DNA of 64,000 nt from Deltaproteobacteria bacterium (GTDB lineage: Bacteria; Myxococcota_A; UBA9042). The position numbers and the translations under genes were made by a program. The notes below the pieces were generated by a model, which was not told where the DNA came from, did not search any database, and saw only the letters and a list, made by a program, of their open reading frames with translations. Shown here in pieces: positions 8,571-17,791 of the stretch. Position 1 is the first letter of the stretch; every line of letters begins with the position of its first letter. Location: assembly GCA_016875335.1 (NCBI GenBank), contig VGRO01000001.1, forward strand, positions 1-64,000. The letters are read 5' to 3'.

Positions 8571-10061
8571 TCAAGCGCGCGGCACCTGCAGCCAGAACCG
8601 CGTCCCCTCGCCCTGTGCGCTCTGCACACCCACGGTGCCGCCGTGCCCCTCCACCGCGGCGCGCACGATGGCGAGCCCGAGCCCCGTGCCGCCCGCACTG
8701 CCGCGGGTGGTGAAAAACCGCTCCCAAACCCGCGGCAAGGTCGAGGGCGAGATCGTCGCGTCGTTGTGGACAGCGATCTCCACCGTGCCCCCAGGACCAT
8801 CGACCAGCGTTGCGGTGACGCGGCCACCCGGCGAGCAGTGTTGCCGCGCGTTGTCGATGAGGTTGCGCAGCGCAGAGCCCAACTGCGCGGCCCGCCCGAG
8901 CACGAACGGCGCCTGGGCCGTCACCGCGACAGCGACGTCAGGTTGGCCGACGATGGGCGCCGCAGCATCGCGCAACAAGGCCCCGAGGTCCACGCGCTCG
9001 CGCGGACCGTCGTCTGCCTGTAGCCGCGACAGTTCCAGCAGCCGCGTCACCAGGCGATCCAACCGGCTGGAATCTGCGAGCATATTGCGCAAGAACCGCT
9101 CCCGCGCCGCAGGGTCGTCCGCGGCGCCTTCCAGCAAGAGCTCGGTCGCGCCGCGCAGGCTGGTCAGCGGCGACTTGAACTCGTGCGACATCCGCGCCGC
9201 CAACTCGGCGAGTTCACGCGGTCGGTCGGCCAAGCGTTGGCGCATCTCGTCGAGCGCGCGCGCGAGTTCGCCGATCTCGTCCTTGCGCTCAAGTGCCAGC
9301 GACTCCGTCAGATCGCCCGCAGCTATGCGCCGCGCGGTCCGGGTCAGTCGCTCCAGCGGCCGGGCGATGGTGGCGGCGAACAAAAGCGACAAGACGCCAG
9401 TCGCCAGGACCGCAACGACAAGGACCCGCCACAGGTCGCCGCGCAGGCGGTGCATGGCTTGCAGGACCGGCAGCGACGATCGGGTCAGATACACGACGCC
9501 GACCACATGGCCGTCGCGCAGCATCGGCACGGCGGAAAACAGGAACACGCGGTTGCCGTTGCGCCAGACCCTCGTCGCCGCGCCGTAGTGGCCCGCAACG
9601 GCTTTGCGGATTTCTGGGCGAGCGGCGAGGTCCGATGGCGCCAAGGCGACCACTCGGCCGGTGCGCGTTACCGTGGCCGGCAAGTCGATGGGCACAAGGT
9701 GCGGCGCGTCTGGCTCGCCGCCTTCGGGCGGACCGTTGGCGTGCGAGTCGGCCTGCAGCAGCCCGCGGGCATCCAGAAGGCGAATCCTCGATCGCGTGGT
9801 GCGGACGGCCGCAACCAAGAGCGGTGCGCGCTCGGCCAGGCGCAGACCTGTCGGATCGGCCAAGAGCGCCGCCTTGAGCACCAGCGCTTGGTGGACCATG
9901 TCGGTCTCCAGCGCGGCCAACATCTCGCGTTCGAAAAAGCGCGCAAAGCCGATGCCAGCGATCGGCACGGCGACCAACAACAGGTGGACCAGCAACAGGC
10001 GGACCCGAATCCGCCACAGCCACCCGAGCACGCGCCGCCAGCTTGCCGGTCGCGAATTCAC
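8571..10061 (-). CDS. Membrane sensor histidine kinase (CreC-like)
   Basis: The protein has 496 residues. It has a membrane helix at 20-40, an extracytoplasmic sensor at about 42-208, a second helix at 210-232, a HAMP segment at 233-285 and the dimerisation block [14 protein letters not shown] with His293 as phospho-acceptor. The ATPase domain shows [11 protein letters not shown] and [12 protein letters not shown]. The layout and the SHEFKSPLT motif resemble CreC. It phosphorylates the regulator encoded just upstream, whose stop overlaps this start by four bases. It is the last gene of the five-gene operon running from 12908. Confidence 0.9.
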   Translation of the reverse strand: MNSRPASWRRVLGWLWRIRVRLLLVHLLLVAVPIAGIGFARFFEREMLAALETDMVHQALVLKAALLADPTGLRLAERAPLLVAAVRTTRSRIRLLDARGLLQADSHANGPPEGGEPDAPHLVPIDLPATVTRTGRVVALAPSDLAARPEIRKAVAGHYGAATRVWRNGNRVFLFSAVPMLRDGHVVGVVYLTRSSLPVLQAMHRLRGDLWRVLVVAVLATGVLSLLFAATIARPLERLTRTARRIAAGDLTESLALERKDEIGELARALDEMRQRLADRPRELAELAARMSHEFKSPLTSLRGATELLLEGAADDPAARERFLRNMLADSSRLDRLVTRLLELSRLQADDGPRERVDLGALLRDAAAPIVGQPDVAVAVTAQAPFVLGRAAQLGSALRNLIDNARQHCSPGGRVTATLVDGPGGTVEIAVHNDATISPSTLPRVWERFFTTRGSAGGTGLGLAIVRAAVEGHGGTVGVQSAQGEGTRFWLQVPRA

Positions 10062-10783
10062 GGAGCCCTGGCGGACAGGGCGGCGCGATAGCCGAGACCG
10101 TGGACGGTTTCGATGGGGTCAATGTCGAACGGGCGCAGTTTGGCGCGGATGCGGCGCACGTGGGTATCGACCGCGCGCTCGGTGATGGCGTGGCCCTCGC
10201 GCCAGGCCCGGTCGATGAGTTGGCCGCGCGTGAAGACCAGGCCCGGCCGCCCGAGGATGGCGCGCAGCACCGCGAGTTCGGTCACGGTGAGGTCCACGGG
10301 CACGCCCGCCACGGTCGCCTCACAGCGCGCTCCGTCCAGTCGAAGTGGTCCAAAGTGGAGATCCGGGCGGCCGGGCGGTGGCGGCTCGGGTAGCGTGTGT
10401 GAAGCCGAAGGCGTGGCTTGGGCGGCGCTTCGACGCAGCACGGTGCGCACACGGGCCACCAGCTCGCGTGGGCTGAACGGCTTGGTGACGTAGTCGTCCG
10501 CGCCCAGGTCCAGCCCGGCCACGCGGTCCACTTCCTCGCCGCGCGACGACAGCAAGATGACGGGCAAGCTGCCCGACGCACGCAACCGCCGGCACACCGA
10601 CAGGCCGTCGAGTTCGGGCATCAGCACGTCGAGAATCGCCAGATCGACGCCGCCCTGGCCCACTGCCGCCAAGGCCGCCTGGCCATCGGCCGCCCATGCC
10701 ACAGCGAAGCCCTCGCGTTCCAACGCATACTGCACCACTTCGCGGATGTGGGCATCGTCGTCAACCACCAGAATGCGCGCCAA
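10058..10783 (-). CDS. OmpR-family response regulator, partner of the adjacent kinase
   Basis: The protein has 241 residues. A receiver domain at 1-120 has the acidic pair at 8-10, phospho-acceptor Asp52 ([13 protein letters not shown]), and the conserved Ser-Ser and Lys (YVTKPFS). After a Pro-rich linker comes a winged-helix DNA-binding domain at about 145-235 with [14 protein letters not shown] and VHGLGYR. It overlaps the kinase gene and is separated by 61 bases from the upstream membrane protein gene. The target genes are unknown; the three co-oriented membrane-protein genes are natural candidates. Confidence 0.9.
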   Translation of the reverse strand: MARILVVDDDAHIREVVQYALEREGFAVAWAADGQAALAAVGQGGVDLAILDVLMPELDGLSVCRRLRASGSLPVILLSSRGEEVDRVAGLDLGADDYVTKPFSPRELVARVRTVLRRSAAQATPSASHTLPEPPPPGRPDLHFGPLRLDGARCEATVAGVPVDLTVTELAVLRAILGRPGLVFTRGQLIDRAWREGHAITERAVDTHVRRIRAKLRPFDIDPIETVHGLGYRAALSARAP

Positions 10784-10844
10784 TCGGACACCTCCGGGGC
10801 GATGCTACCCTTGGCGGCCGGCGACGCCAATCCCCGCGAGTGGA

Positions 10845-11516
10845 CTACGTTGCCGTCGGCGGGACGGTGAATTCGGGTTCGTCCAGGACGCCGTCCAGGC
10901 CTTCAACCCTGCACACCAGCTCTCGGACCAGCCCAGCGGTATCGGCGTCGGCCGCACCGGCCAGGCGCACCAACTCGGCCTGGGTCTGCAACTGGGCGAT
11001 CAGTTCATGCACCTCTTCGATGTCACGCGCGGCGCGGTCGCGCATCGCGTGCAGGCGAGCGATGTTGGCCCTGCGCAGTTGGGCGGTCCGAATAGCGGTC
11101 GCCGAGGCCGCGCCCGCCTGCATCGCAGCAATCCGCGTGGCCGCCGCCGCATCGTCGAACGTCGGCTGGTGCAATAGAGCCTCGATGTCGCGGACCCTCG
11201 CGACGGCGCGCTCAAGCCGGTCGAGCAACAGGCGTGCCGTCGCAGCGTCGGGGAGCAAGGTCGCCAGCGCCGTGCCCTCGGCAGCGCGCAGAGCGGCGAT
11301 GAGGTCCGCAGCCGGCCCTGTCGCCGGAGCGATGGGCACAACCGGACGGGTCTGGGCGAACAACAGCGGGCCGTAGAGCGGCCACAGCAGCAACAGCAAG
11401 GCCGCGTCGGTCGCCCAGCGCGCCGGCCCTGGCACCGTCCCCGACCGCTGCACCATCACGACCGCGCAGCCGGCACCGACGAGGCCATACAGGACCATCA
11501 GTTCCATCAGTTTCAC
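10845..11516 (-). CDS. Membrane-anchored helical protein of unknown function
   Basis: The protein has 223 residues. Two hydrophobic helices near the N terminus (about 5-22 and 36-54) are followed by about 160 residues of Ala/Leu/Arg-rich helix that looks coiled-coil (for example LLLDRLERAVARVRDIEAL and HELIAQLQTQAELVRL). I do not recognise the family. It overlaps the upstream membrane gene by four bases, so it is translated with it. It precedes the response-regulator gene. A signal-relay or scaffold role with the neighbouring sensor kinase is a guess from context only. Confidence 0.6.
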   Translation of the reverse strand: MKLMELMVLYGLVGAGCAVVMVQRSGTVPGPARWATDAALLLLLWPLYGPLLFAQTRPVVPIAPATGPAADLIAALRAAEGTALATLLPDAATARLLLDRLERAVARVRDIEALLHQPTFDDAAAATRIAAMQAGAASATAIRTAQLRRANIARLHAMRDRAARDIEEVHELIAQLQTQAELVRLAGAADADTAGLVRELVCRVEGLDGVLDEPEFTVPPTAT

Positions 11517-12358
11517 TGGTCACCGCCGTGGACGGTGGACGGCAACGGTGCGCTGCCACGCCGGAACTCGCCGCGAGCAGAATCCGCGCTGCCTTCCAAG
11601 GCCGCGCCCAGGTCGCCCTCCAACGCGCGCAGGAACACCGGCGCTGGGGCACGCGGCCGCAGCAACCACGGGCGCGCCGTCCAGGCCAACTGGGCAGCGG
11701 CAATCGCGAATACGGTGACGAGCCCCACCGCGGCCAGCGAGGAACCCGGCCGCGCGGTCGAGCGAAGGCCGCGGACCAGCGTCGCGACGGCGACCAGACC
11801 GGCACCGGCGTATGCGGTCACCGTGGCCAGCACCGCTGCGTGGTAGCCGACGTCGGCCAGCTCGCACAGCCGCAAAAACGGCACGGCGCCGACCAACGCC
11901 AGGCTCATCCGCGCCAGTGCGATCAGGAATAAGGCGAGATCGCGGCGCAATTGGGCGGGACGACCGAGCGCGCAGTTGAACGCGGTCAGCGCCGGTGCGC
12001 TCACTGCCGCTGTCGCCAGCAACACCAGTGGCAGCTTGACCGCCGCATAGACGACCTGGACGCCGCCGTAGTAGGCGCCGACCGCACCGCCAAACACGGC
12101 GCCAGCCACGGCGATGGTGGCCAGCGCCGCGCGGGCCAGGCCAGCCAATTCGTCGTCGGCGGCGACGCGGGTCAGGACCCGGTCGGGATGGCGCAGCAGT
12201 GCGTCGAAGTCGGCGCCAAGACCGCTGTGGGCCGGCGGACCCGACGACGCCGGCGGCGGATTGGACCGCGCGGGGGGAAGAGCTGGCTCCGTGGCATGCT
12301 GCCATACGGCCGTGGTGCCATCGACCATCGACGGCAGTTGCGGGGGGCCTGCGTGCAT
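11513..12358 (-). CDS. Polytopic membrane protein of unknown function
   Basis: The protein has 281 residues. A Pro-rich cytoplasmic N terminus of about 70 residues is followed by roughly five or six hydrophobic helices between 80 and 235, an arrangement like Yip1-type or other small integral membrane proteins. The GGAGG six bases before the ATG at 12358 is a strong ribosome-binding site. It is the second of three membrane proteins in the operon with the two-component system. No catalytic motif is visible. Confidence 0.62.
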   Translation of the reverse strand: MHAGPPQLPSMVDGTTAVWQHATEPALPPARSNPPPASSGPPAHSGLGADFDALLRHPDRVLTRVAADDELAGLARAALATIAVAGAVFGGAVGAYYGGVQVVYAAVKLPLVLLATAAVSAPALTAFNCALGRPAQLRRDLALFLIALARMSLALVGAVPFLRLCELADVGYHAAVLATVTAYAGAGLVAVATLVRGLRSTARPGSSLAAVGLVTVFAIAAAQLAWTARPWLLRPRAPAPVFLRALEGDLGAALEGSADSARGEFRRGSAPLPSTVHGGDQ

Positions 12359-12389
12359 GACGCCTCCGAATGAACTGTACTGCGCCGGT

Positions 12390-12908
12390 TCAGCGCCCTA
12401 GAGTTTGCTGAAAAAGGCCCGTACCGATGGGCACCGCCACCAAGGCCCAAGCCCAGACCAGCCAAGTCGCCCGTGCACCCAACACGCCGTTGCCGAGGTG
12501 CGCCGCCAACGCGCGAAGGGCAACGATCGCACCGGCCAACAGCGCGTAGCCAAACAGAGTTTGTGTGTGGCGGTCGGTGCGCGTCGCCTCAAGCAGCACC
12601 AGGAGCGGCGCGACACCCAGGAGCACCCAGCTGAGCGCGGCAAGCGCCCGCAGCGTGGCCGCTCCAAGCGCGGCAATGCTCGGCGACTCACCGCTCAGTG
12701 CGGCGCCCACGAACAGGGCCGGCATCGCGGTCAGCACCGTCAGTTGCAGCACGCCCGCGGCCAGAGCGCCGTCGACCAGTCCGCTGCCAGCGGCGTCAAC
12801 GCCACCGTTCGCCATGCCAGCCACGACCGGACCCGCCACCGCGACCCAGCCTGTGCGTGTCCATCCGGCTTGGAGGTTGGCCTCCGGTTCCAACGCTTGC
12901 TGACTCAT
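12390..12908 (-). CDS. Small polytopic membrane protein of unknown function
   Basis: The protein has 172 residues from the ATG at 12908 (MSQQALEPEANLQAG). About four hydrophobic helices span residues 20-165. It ends 31 bases before the next membrane-protein gene, so it is probably the first gene of the operon. The frame stays open far upstream, but that part reads like antisense of the VWA gene region and is not credible. A cytoplasmic N terminus followed by TM bundles is the same architecture as the downstream 281-residue protein, and the two may be partners. Confidence 0.55.
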   Translation of the reverse strand: MSQQALEPEANLQAGWTRTGWVAVAGPVVAGMANGGVDAAGSGLVDGALAAGVLQLTVLTAMPALFVGAALSGESPSIAALGAATLRALAALSWVLLGVAPLLVLLEATRTDRHTQTLFGYALLAGAIVALRALAAHLGNGVLGARATWLVWAWALVAVPIGTGLFQQTLGR

Positions 12909-13186
12909 TCTCGCCCTGTCGCGTCCATCGTGGACACCGACAGTATGGGCGGGAGTTGTGGCTTGCGTGCGGCACTGCGGTGACAGGTCCGCGGCACAAT
13001 TGTGGCAGCTGTGTGGCGCCGCAGGACGATTCCTGCGCAGCGCGCGATCGACCAAGGGCACATCCGCGCAGTCCACAAGCGAAAAAGGCGTGCCCGAGAG
13101 GGTCTTGGGCCCATGCACGCCCGCCACCCGCCCGGACACGCCCACCGCGGCGACCGGGATCGCGGCCGCCGTCGCGTCCCTGACCG

Positions 13187-14908
13187 CTACGGAATCAGCG
13201 CCTTGAGCTGACCAAGCAGCGCCTTGGCATCGGCCAGGTTGGGTTGAAATTTGTCCACGGTCGCCAACTCTGCGCCACCTTCGGCCAGTTGGGTGTCCAC
13301 CCGCTTGACGGCCGCATCCAGCACGGCCAGCGCCGCCTCTTTCTGACCGGCCTCGACCAGCTTGCACGCGTCGAAGAGGTCGATGCCCGTGTGGAGCACG
13401 ACGAAGGTGCGGCGCACGATGGGGCTGGCGAAGTAGGCCAAGCCGCCATCGGGGATGCCGAACAGCCCTGGCACCTGCACCGGCACGCTGTAGCTCTCGC
13501 TCGCACCGGTCTTGGCAATGCTGTAGCCGTATTGCACGGTCGAGAGCAGCAGACCTTGGAACGCCTCGGGCTTGAGGTCGGCCGGCGGCTGCAGCCGCAC
13601 CATCACGATGCCGTTCTTCTTGCTGGCAAAGAGCGTCGGCATCGCGACCTTGCCTGCGTTCGGGTCGGGGTTGGTGCCGGGGTCGGGCTTGCCGGGCTCG
13701 GTCGTCTGGGTGGCTTTCTTGGTGCCGGTGATGGTCACGGTCTTGCCTTCGGTTACCCATTCGAACCCGGGGATGTCCTGCACCTTCCAGCCCTCGCCGA
13801 TGCTGAACTTCATCCACAGCTTCTCGGCGACTGGCAAGAGCATCGTTTCGAGGTCTTGCACGAACACCGCCTTGGCGTGGTCGCTGTTCTGCACGAACCA
13901 GGCGGTGCCGTTGCCGACCTGGGCCATCTCTGTCATCAGCTTGACGTCGAAATCGAAGCCGACGCCCACGGTCGAGACGCTGCACCCTTCCGCGGCGGCA
14001 GCCTTGACCAACGAAACGATGGCGGCCGCGCTGGTGTTGCCCGCGGTGGCCACGCCGTCGGACAAGAAGAGGATGCGCTTGTTCTGGAAGGCCGCGCCGG
14101 CGCCAAAGCAGTGCTTGTGGCCTTCTTGCATGCCGCCGTGGATGTTGGTGCCGCCGTTGGCGACCAAGGCATCGATGACGTTATGGACCTTTTGTGCTTC
14201 GTCGGGTCCAACGATCGCGGGCGCGTAGTCGGTCTTGACGTCGCTGGAGAACGAGACGATGCCTAGCCGCGTGCCTTTGGGCAGGTGGTTCACCATCTCG
14301 TGCAGGCCCGCCTTGACGTCGGTCATCTTGTTGCCGCTCATCGAGCCTGAACGGTCGATGACAACGGTCAGCGCGAGCGAAGTCTGCACATCGTCGAGTT
14401 TCTTGTGGCTGTTCAGCCCGATCTGGATCACCGCCTCGGGCTTGCCCCCCGCCGGCTGGAACGCGGCGCCGAGCGCGTGCAGCGACACCACCCGGTCCTT
14501 GGAAGCCGGCGGCAGCATCGTGTCGTGTTCGTTCAGAAAGCCCTCCAGCGTCATGTCGGTCGCCTTGGGCAGTTGCTTGGCGTTGAGCTTGGACCGGAAG
14601 AACGCGATGTCCTGGGCGCCGCCCGGCTTGAGTCCGATGCCGCTATCTTCGGCGTTGGCCGCGCCACCCGAACCCGTGCCGCCCTGCTTTGCGGGACCGG
14701 CCGAGCCGGGATTGTAGGCCCCACTCGATGCGTCGGCGCTGCCCCGGTAGTTGCTGCTGCCGCCTCCGCCTGTTTGGGTCGCCTGCGCGCTGCTTGCTGT
14801 GCCACCGCCGGCCGGGTCGATGGCCATGCTGGCGCAGCCAAACAGCGCGGTTGTGGCCAGGGTCGCGGCCAGCAATCGCAGCGCGCTGCGGATGATCTTG
14901 GTGTTCAT
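13187..14908 (-). CDS. Von Willebrand factor A domain lipoprotein
   Basis: The protein has 573 residues from the ATG at 14908, five bases after a strong GGGAGG ribosome-binding site. The signal sequence ends LFGC, a good lipobox, so it should be an envelope lipoprotein. A Gly/Ser/Ala-rich linker leads to a VWA domain at about 180-360 with the metal-ion motif DRSGSMSG, the Thr of KGTRLGIVSFSSD, and LSDGVAT. The region after it (VQYGYSIAKTGASESYSV) is like the C-terminal part of bacterial VWA proteins related to YfbK. It probably binds protein ligands; the partner is unknown. Confidence 0.8.
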   Translation of the reverse strand: MNTKIIRSALRLLAATLATTALFGCASMAIDPAGGGTASSAQATQTGGGGSSNYRGSADASSGAYNPGSAGPAKQGGTGSGGAANAEDSGIGLKPGGAQDIAFFRSKLNAKQLPKATDMTLEGFLNEHDTMLPPASKDRVVSLHALGAAFQPAGGKPEAVIQIGLNSHKKLDDVQTSLALTVVIDRSGSMSGNKMTDVKAGLHEMVNHLPKGTRLGIVSFSSDVKTDYAPAIVGPDEAQKVHNVIDALVANGGTNIHGGMQEGHKHCFGAGAAFQNKRILFLSDGVATAGNTSAAAIVSLVKAAAAEGCSVSTVGVGFDFDVKLMTEMAQVGNGTAWFVQNSDHAKAVFVQDLETMLLPVAEKLWMKFSIGEGWKVQDIPGFEWVTEGKTVTITGTKKATQTTEPGKPDPGTNPDPNAGKVAMPTLFASKKNGIVMVRLQPPADLKPEAFQGLLLSTVQYGYSIAKTGASESYSVPVQVPGLFGIPDGGLAYFASPIVRRTFVVLHTGIDLFDACKLVEAGQKEAALAVLDAAVKRVDTQLAEGGAELATVDKFQPNLADAKALLGQLKALIP

Positions 14909-14994
14909 GGCGTCCTCCCGGTGTGCGCCCGCGGCGGGATGCGGCGGGGCTGCTCGGGTCGGCTGCAAGGGGCGTGCCAACGTGACGGACAGAC

Positions 14995-15021
14995 ATAACA
15001 CCATCAAATCAGGCGTGTTAT
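14995..15021. promoter_or_regulatory. Operator-like inverted repeat upstream of the VWA lipoprotein gene
   Basis: ATAACAC at 14995-15001 and GTGTTAT at 15015-15021 are perfect 7-bp inverted repeats 13 bases apart. They sit in an A/T-rich island about 90 bases before the VWA start and 65 bases after the stop of the orphan regulator. The form suits a dimeric regulator site. No T tract follows, so a terminator is less likely. Confidence 0.35.
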
Positions 15022-15085
15022 TTCGATGCGCTGCCTGAAGGAGTCGGCATGCGGTGCAGATAATTTCTACATGAGCTGGAAAACG

Positions 15086-15820
15086 TCACTCGCGGCCGAT
15101 GTCGCCGTTCCCCTGTGGACTGAAGCGGTAGCCGATGCCGCGCACTGTGACAAAAAACTTGGGCGCGTCCGGGTTTGGCTCCAGCTTGCCGCGCAGGCGC
15201 ATCACGAAATTGTCCACCGTGCGCAAGGTTGCGTGCTCCGTGCTCCACACGTGCTGCAACAGCGTATCGCGGGTCAACACGCGGTCTGGTCGGTCGAGCA
15301 GGTAGGTCAAGAGCGAAAATTCCCGCGCCGTCATCGGCACATCGAGGCCGGCCTTGCGCACGCGGTGGGCGGCGCGGTCCACTTCGACATCGGCGAACGC
15401 CAACATCTGGCGCGGCGCCTGCGACCGACCGTTGGCCCGGCGCAGCGCTGCCCGGATGCGCGCCCGCAGTTCGCCGAGGCTGAACGGCTTGGTCACGTAG
15501 TCGTCGGCCCCGAGTTCAAGGCCCAGTACCTTGTCGGCTTCGTCGATGCGCGCCGTCAGCATGATCACCGGCACGTCGATGCCGCGCGCCCGCATGGTCC
15601 GCAGCACTTCGAAGCCGTTGCGTCCCGGCAGCATCACGTCGAGCAACACCAGGTCCACGCGTTCGCGCTCCAGGATCGCCAGAGCGCGCTCGCCGTCCGC
15701 GGCCAGGATCGGCTTGTGGCCCTCAAGGCTGAGCGTGATCTCGAGCCCTTCGCGAATGGCGGCGTCGTCTTCGACCGCAAGGATGCGGGCGTTGGCAGGC
15801 GGCGGGGTCGGTGGCGGCAC
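15086..15820 (-). CDS. OmpR-family response regulator (orphan)
   Basis: The protein has 244 residues from a GTG at 15820. The receiver domain begins ARILAVEDDAAIREG, with phospho-acceptor in LVLLDVMLPG and YVTKPFSLGELRARI. The winged-helix output domain follows with MTAREFSLLTYLLDRP, RTVDNFVMRLRGKLE and VRGIGYRFSP. The start is uncertain; an upstream ATG would add a basic, improbable N terminus overlapping the neighbouring gene. No histidine kinase is adjacent, so its partner is elsewhere. The VWA gene downstream is a possible target. Confidence 0.85.
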   Translation of the reverse strand: MPPPTPPPANARILAVEDDAAIREGLEITLSLEGHKPILAADGERALAILERERVDLVLLDVMLPGRNGFEVLRTMRARGIDVPVIMLTARIDEADKVLGLELGADDYVTKPFSLGELRARIRAALRRANGRSQAPRQMLAFADVEVDRAAHRVRKAGLDVPMTAREFSLLTYLLDRPDRVLTRDTLLQHVWSTEHATLRTVDNFVMRLRGKLEPNPDAPKFFVTVRGIGYRFSPQGNGDIGRE

Positions 15821-15920
15821 GGGCGCTCGCGGCCGCCGGGGGGCGGTCGGGGGGTTTTGCCGGGTTTTCGGGTCGTGCGCAAGCGCATGGGCAGGTGGCT
15901 TTCGCTTTGCGCGGTGGCGC

Positions 15921-16571
15921 CTATTGCGCCCGCACCAACCCCAGCCCCAACGTCCAACTGCTCCCCTCCGCCACCGGCGACCCCGACGAGTCGACCAACG
16001 CACTGTGCGCATAGGCCGCAAAAAGTCCATACATATTCGCCTGATTCAACACCAGGTACAGGCTGACATCGCGCGACGTCTGCCGCAGCCCGCCCAGGTG
16101 CCACACCGCCCCCCACGCGGCCGATGCTCCGCCGAGCGCCCCGACATGCAGCGCCGCAACGGCCTTTGCCCCCACACCCATGGCGCTCTGCTGGCCCTTG
16201 GCGTAGTCGCCGGCCGCTTTGGTGTGCAGCAACGTGTTGGTCTCGCCCAGCGCTGCTGCGGCGCCAAGCGCCAAGGGTCCCAGGGCTACCGGCAGGGTGC
16301 CAAGGTCGCACTGCCACACCGTGGTGCGCTGCCCAGGCGCCAAGCTCGGCTTGTCGTAGGCGCCAAAACTCAGGATGCGCAGCGGCGCCGCCTGCACCCG
16401 CAGCACCACGTTCTCCGTGAAAGCCCCGAACTCGCGCCAGCCCATGGCGTCAACCCGCAGCGCCGTGCTGTACGGCTGCTCGTAGCCCAGCACCACCGCG
16501 CCCAGGGCGTGGCCGTCGGCATGGGCAGGGGTCGGCAAAAGCAGGGCAAGCATCCCCAGCGCAAAACACAC
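15921..16571 (-). CDS. Exported protein of unknown function
   Basis: The protein has 216 residues. The GTG at 16571 gives a short signal peptide (CFALGMLALLLPTPAHADG) with cleavage expected after Ala. The mature part has alternating hydrophobic/Gly-rich segments (ALGPLALGAAAALGE, AALHVGALGGASAAWGA) and ends in GLGLVRAQ, which could be an outer-membrane beta-barrel, but the case is weak. Its start lies about 10 bases from the first copy of the C-tract element. An ATG at 16553 is the alternative start. Confidence 0.5.
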   Translation of the reverse strand: MCFALGMLALLLPTPAHADGHALGAVVLGYEQPYSTALRVDAMGWREFGAFTENVVLRVQAAPLRILSFGAYDKPSLAPGQRTTVWQCDLGTLPVALGPLALGAAAALGETNTLLHTKAAGDYAKGQQSAMGVGAKAVAALHVGALGGASAAWGAVWHLGGLRQTSRDVSLYLVLNQANMYGLFAAYAHSALVDSSGSPVAEGSSWTLGLGLVRAQ

Positions 16572-16580
16572 GCGAAAACA

Positions 16581-16608
16581 TGGATCTGAACAATGGGGGG
16601 GGCGGTTC
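16581..16608 (-). repeat. C-tract hairpin element, copy 1
   Basis: Strand is given for the C-first reading. Right arm GAAC at 16605-16608 reversed, two bases, 8 C (16595-16602), ATT, then GTTC (16588-16591), AGATCCATG and TTTT. The arms pair perfectly with a 13-base loop. It lies about 10 bases before the GTG start of the exported-protein gene and downstream of the MenH-like gene. Confidence 0.8.
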
Positions 16609-16705
16609 TGACGGCCGATTTCCGGTCGCGCCGTCAGCCGCGACGCTGGCCCACAATGCGGGCGGGGACTATGGGAAGCGAATCCAAAAACAATACGTGA
16701 AAACA

Positions 16706-16735
16706 AGGATCTGAACAATGGGGGGGGGCATGTTT
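16706..16735 (-). repeat. C-tract hairpin element, copy 2 (variant arm)
   Basis: It has 9 C (16720-16728), ATTGTTCAGATCCTTG and TTTT in the C-first reading. The opposite arm is AAAC and the loop would be 15 bases, so the hairpin is degenerate here. The tract and its 3' flank are intact. The conserved GTTC is 125 bases from that of copy 1. Confidence 0.75.
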
Positions 16736-16786
16736 GCCTCGACGGAGGGGCGATCGCAGCGCAGCGAAAAACCCATTCTAAAACAT

Positions 16787-16813
16787 GGATCTGAACAATG
16801 GGGGGGATCATTC
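16787..16813 (-). repeat. C-tract hairpin element, copy 3
   Basis: C-first reading: GAAT, three bases, 7 C (16800-16806), ATT, GTTC (16793-16796), AGATCCATGTTTT. The loop is 13 bases and one arm pair is a U-G wobble. The GAAT arm overlaps the last codon and stop (GAA TGA) of the MenH-like gene, so the element starts inside that gene. Confidence 0.8.
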
Positions 16814-17665
16814 CAGCCACCTCGCGACCGCCTCTGCCCAGGCCTGGGGGCGTTCCAGGGAGACGTGATGGCCGGCGCCGGGAACAGCGACCAATCGCGC
16901 GCTCGGCAGCACCGCCGACCATGCCGGGGCCAGCGCCGCGAACTTGACGTCCATTCCGCCCGTCCATACCAAGGCGGGCAACTCGGGCCGCGACGGACAG
17001 GCCCGCAGGTCGGGCATCGTCCCCGTGCCCCACAGCCGCAGGGCGCGCGCGAGTGCGACCGGGTCTTGGGAAAGGCGCTGGGATTGCTGCATGCGCCACC
17101 CTTGCGGATTGGAGGCCAGCACCCGCTCGCGTTGACCGGCGAAGATCGGCTGCGCTTCCCACACGGCCGCGGCGCGATCGGTGGTCAGCGTGGCCATGTG
17201 CGCGGCCAGGACGGCGTCGGCGTCGCGTCTGCCCTTCGCCTCGGCTGGTTCCAGCCCTGGGTGGCCGGACTCCAGCATCAACCCGGCAAGCCGCGGGCGC
17301 GCACCGTCGACGTGGTGCGCGAGCGCCCACGAAGCCGCCACCCGCGCGCCCATCGAGTAGCCGATGACCAACGGCGGCTGCGCCAACTGCGCGACGACAG
17401 CGTCCAAGCAATGCCACAGCCACTGCCAAGCCCCCTCGCCGTCGTTGGGTCCACAAGCGCGCGATCGGCCATGCCCCGGCAAGTCGATGGCGACCCACCG
17501 GCGCCGCACACCTTGGCGTTCCAGATGGGCCAGCGGGAGCCGCCAGCCCGTGCCGTCCGCGAAGAAACCGTGCAACAACACCACAGGCGGCGCCTCGCGC
17601 GGACCCCATACTTGGTAGTGCAGTGGCAGGCGGCCCCCAGCCGCCCGGGGGGCGGTCCCGCGCAT
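16808..17665 (-). CDS. menH: Alpha/beta hydrolase, MenH-like
   Basis: The protein has 285 residues. The nucleophile elbow is IGYSMGARVA with Ser104, the acid is in VWTGGMDVKF and the His in PGAGHHVSLERP. The lid segment WEAQPIFAGQ...SNPQGW...LRLWGTG matches the pattern of MenH (2-succinyl-6-hydroxy-2,4-cyclohexadiene-1-carboxylate synthase), which makes the menaquinone precursor SHCHC. No other men gene is in the window, so a related hydrolase cannot be excluded. Its stop codon lies in copy 3 of the C-tract element. Confidence 0.68.
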   Translation of the reverse strand: MRGTAPRAAGGRLPLHYQVWGPREAPPVVLLHGFFADGTGWRLPLAHLERQGVRRRWVAIDLPGHGRSRACGPNDGEGAWQWLWHCLDAVVAQLAQPPLVIGYSMGARVAASWALAHHVDGARPRLAGLMLESGHPGLEPAEAKGRRDADAVLAAHMATLTTDRAAAVWEAQPIFAGQRERVLASNPQGWRMQQSQRLSQDPVALARALRLWGTGTMPDLRACPSRPELPALVWTGGMDVKFAALAPAWSAVLPSARLVAVPGAGHHVSLERPQAWAEAVARWLE

Positions 17666-17791
17666 TGTGAATCAGGTCGCCCACGAGCGGCAGTTTTCTG
17701 GCCGCCGCCGCGATTTGACACCCCGCCGCTACACAGGCTAGATCCCGCGCCCCGCGGTCGGCCCATTGCCCCGCGGCCAGCGAGGCCCGGC

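Noticed and set aside
12909-13985. N-terminal extension of the 172-residue membrane protein through the VWA gene.
   Set aside because: The extension reads as Arg-rich out-of-frame sequence of the VWA gene; the ATG at 12908 starts the hydrophobic protein.
16581-16813. Three regularly spaced repeats as a CRISPR array.
   Set aside because: Steps of 125 and 80 bases, no constant repeat of CRISPR length and no cas gene.
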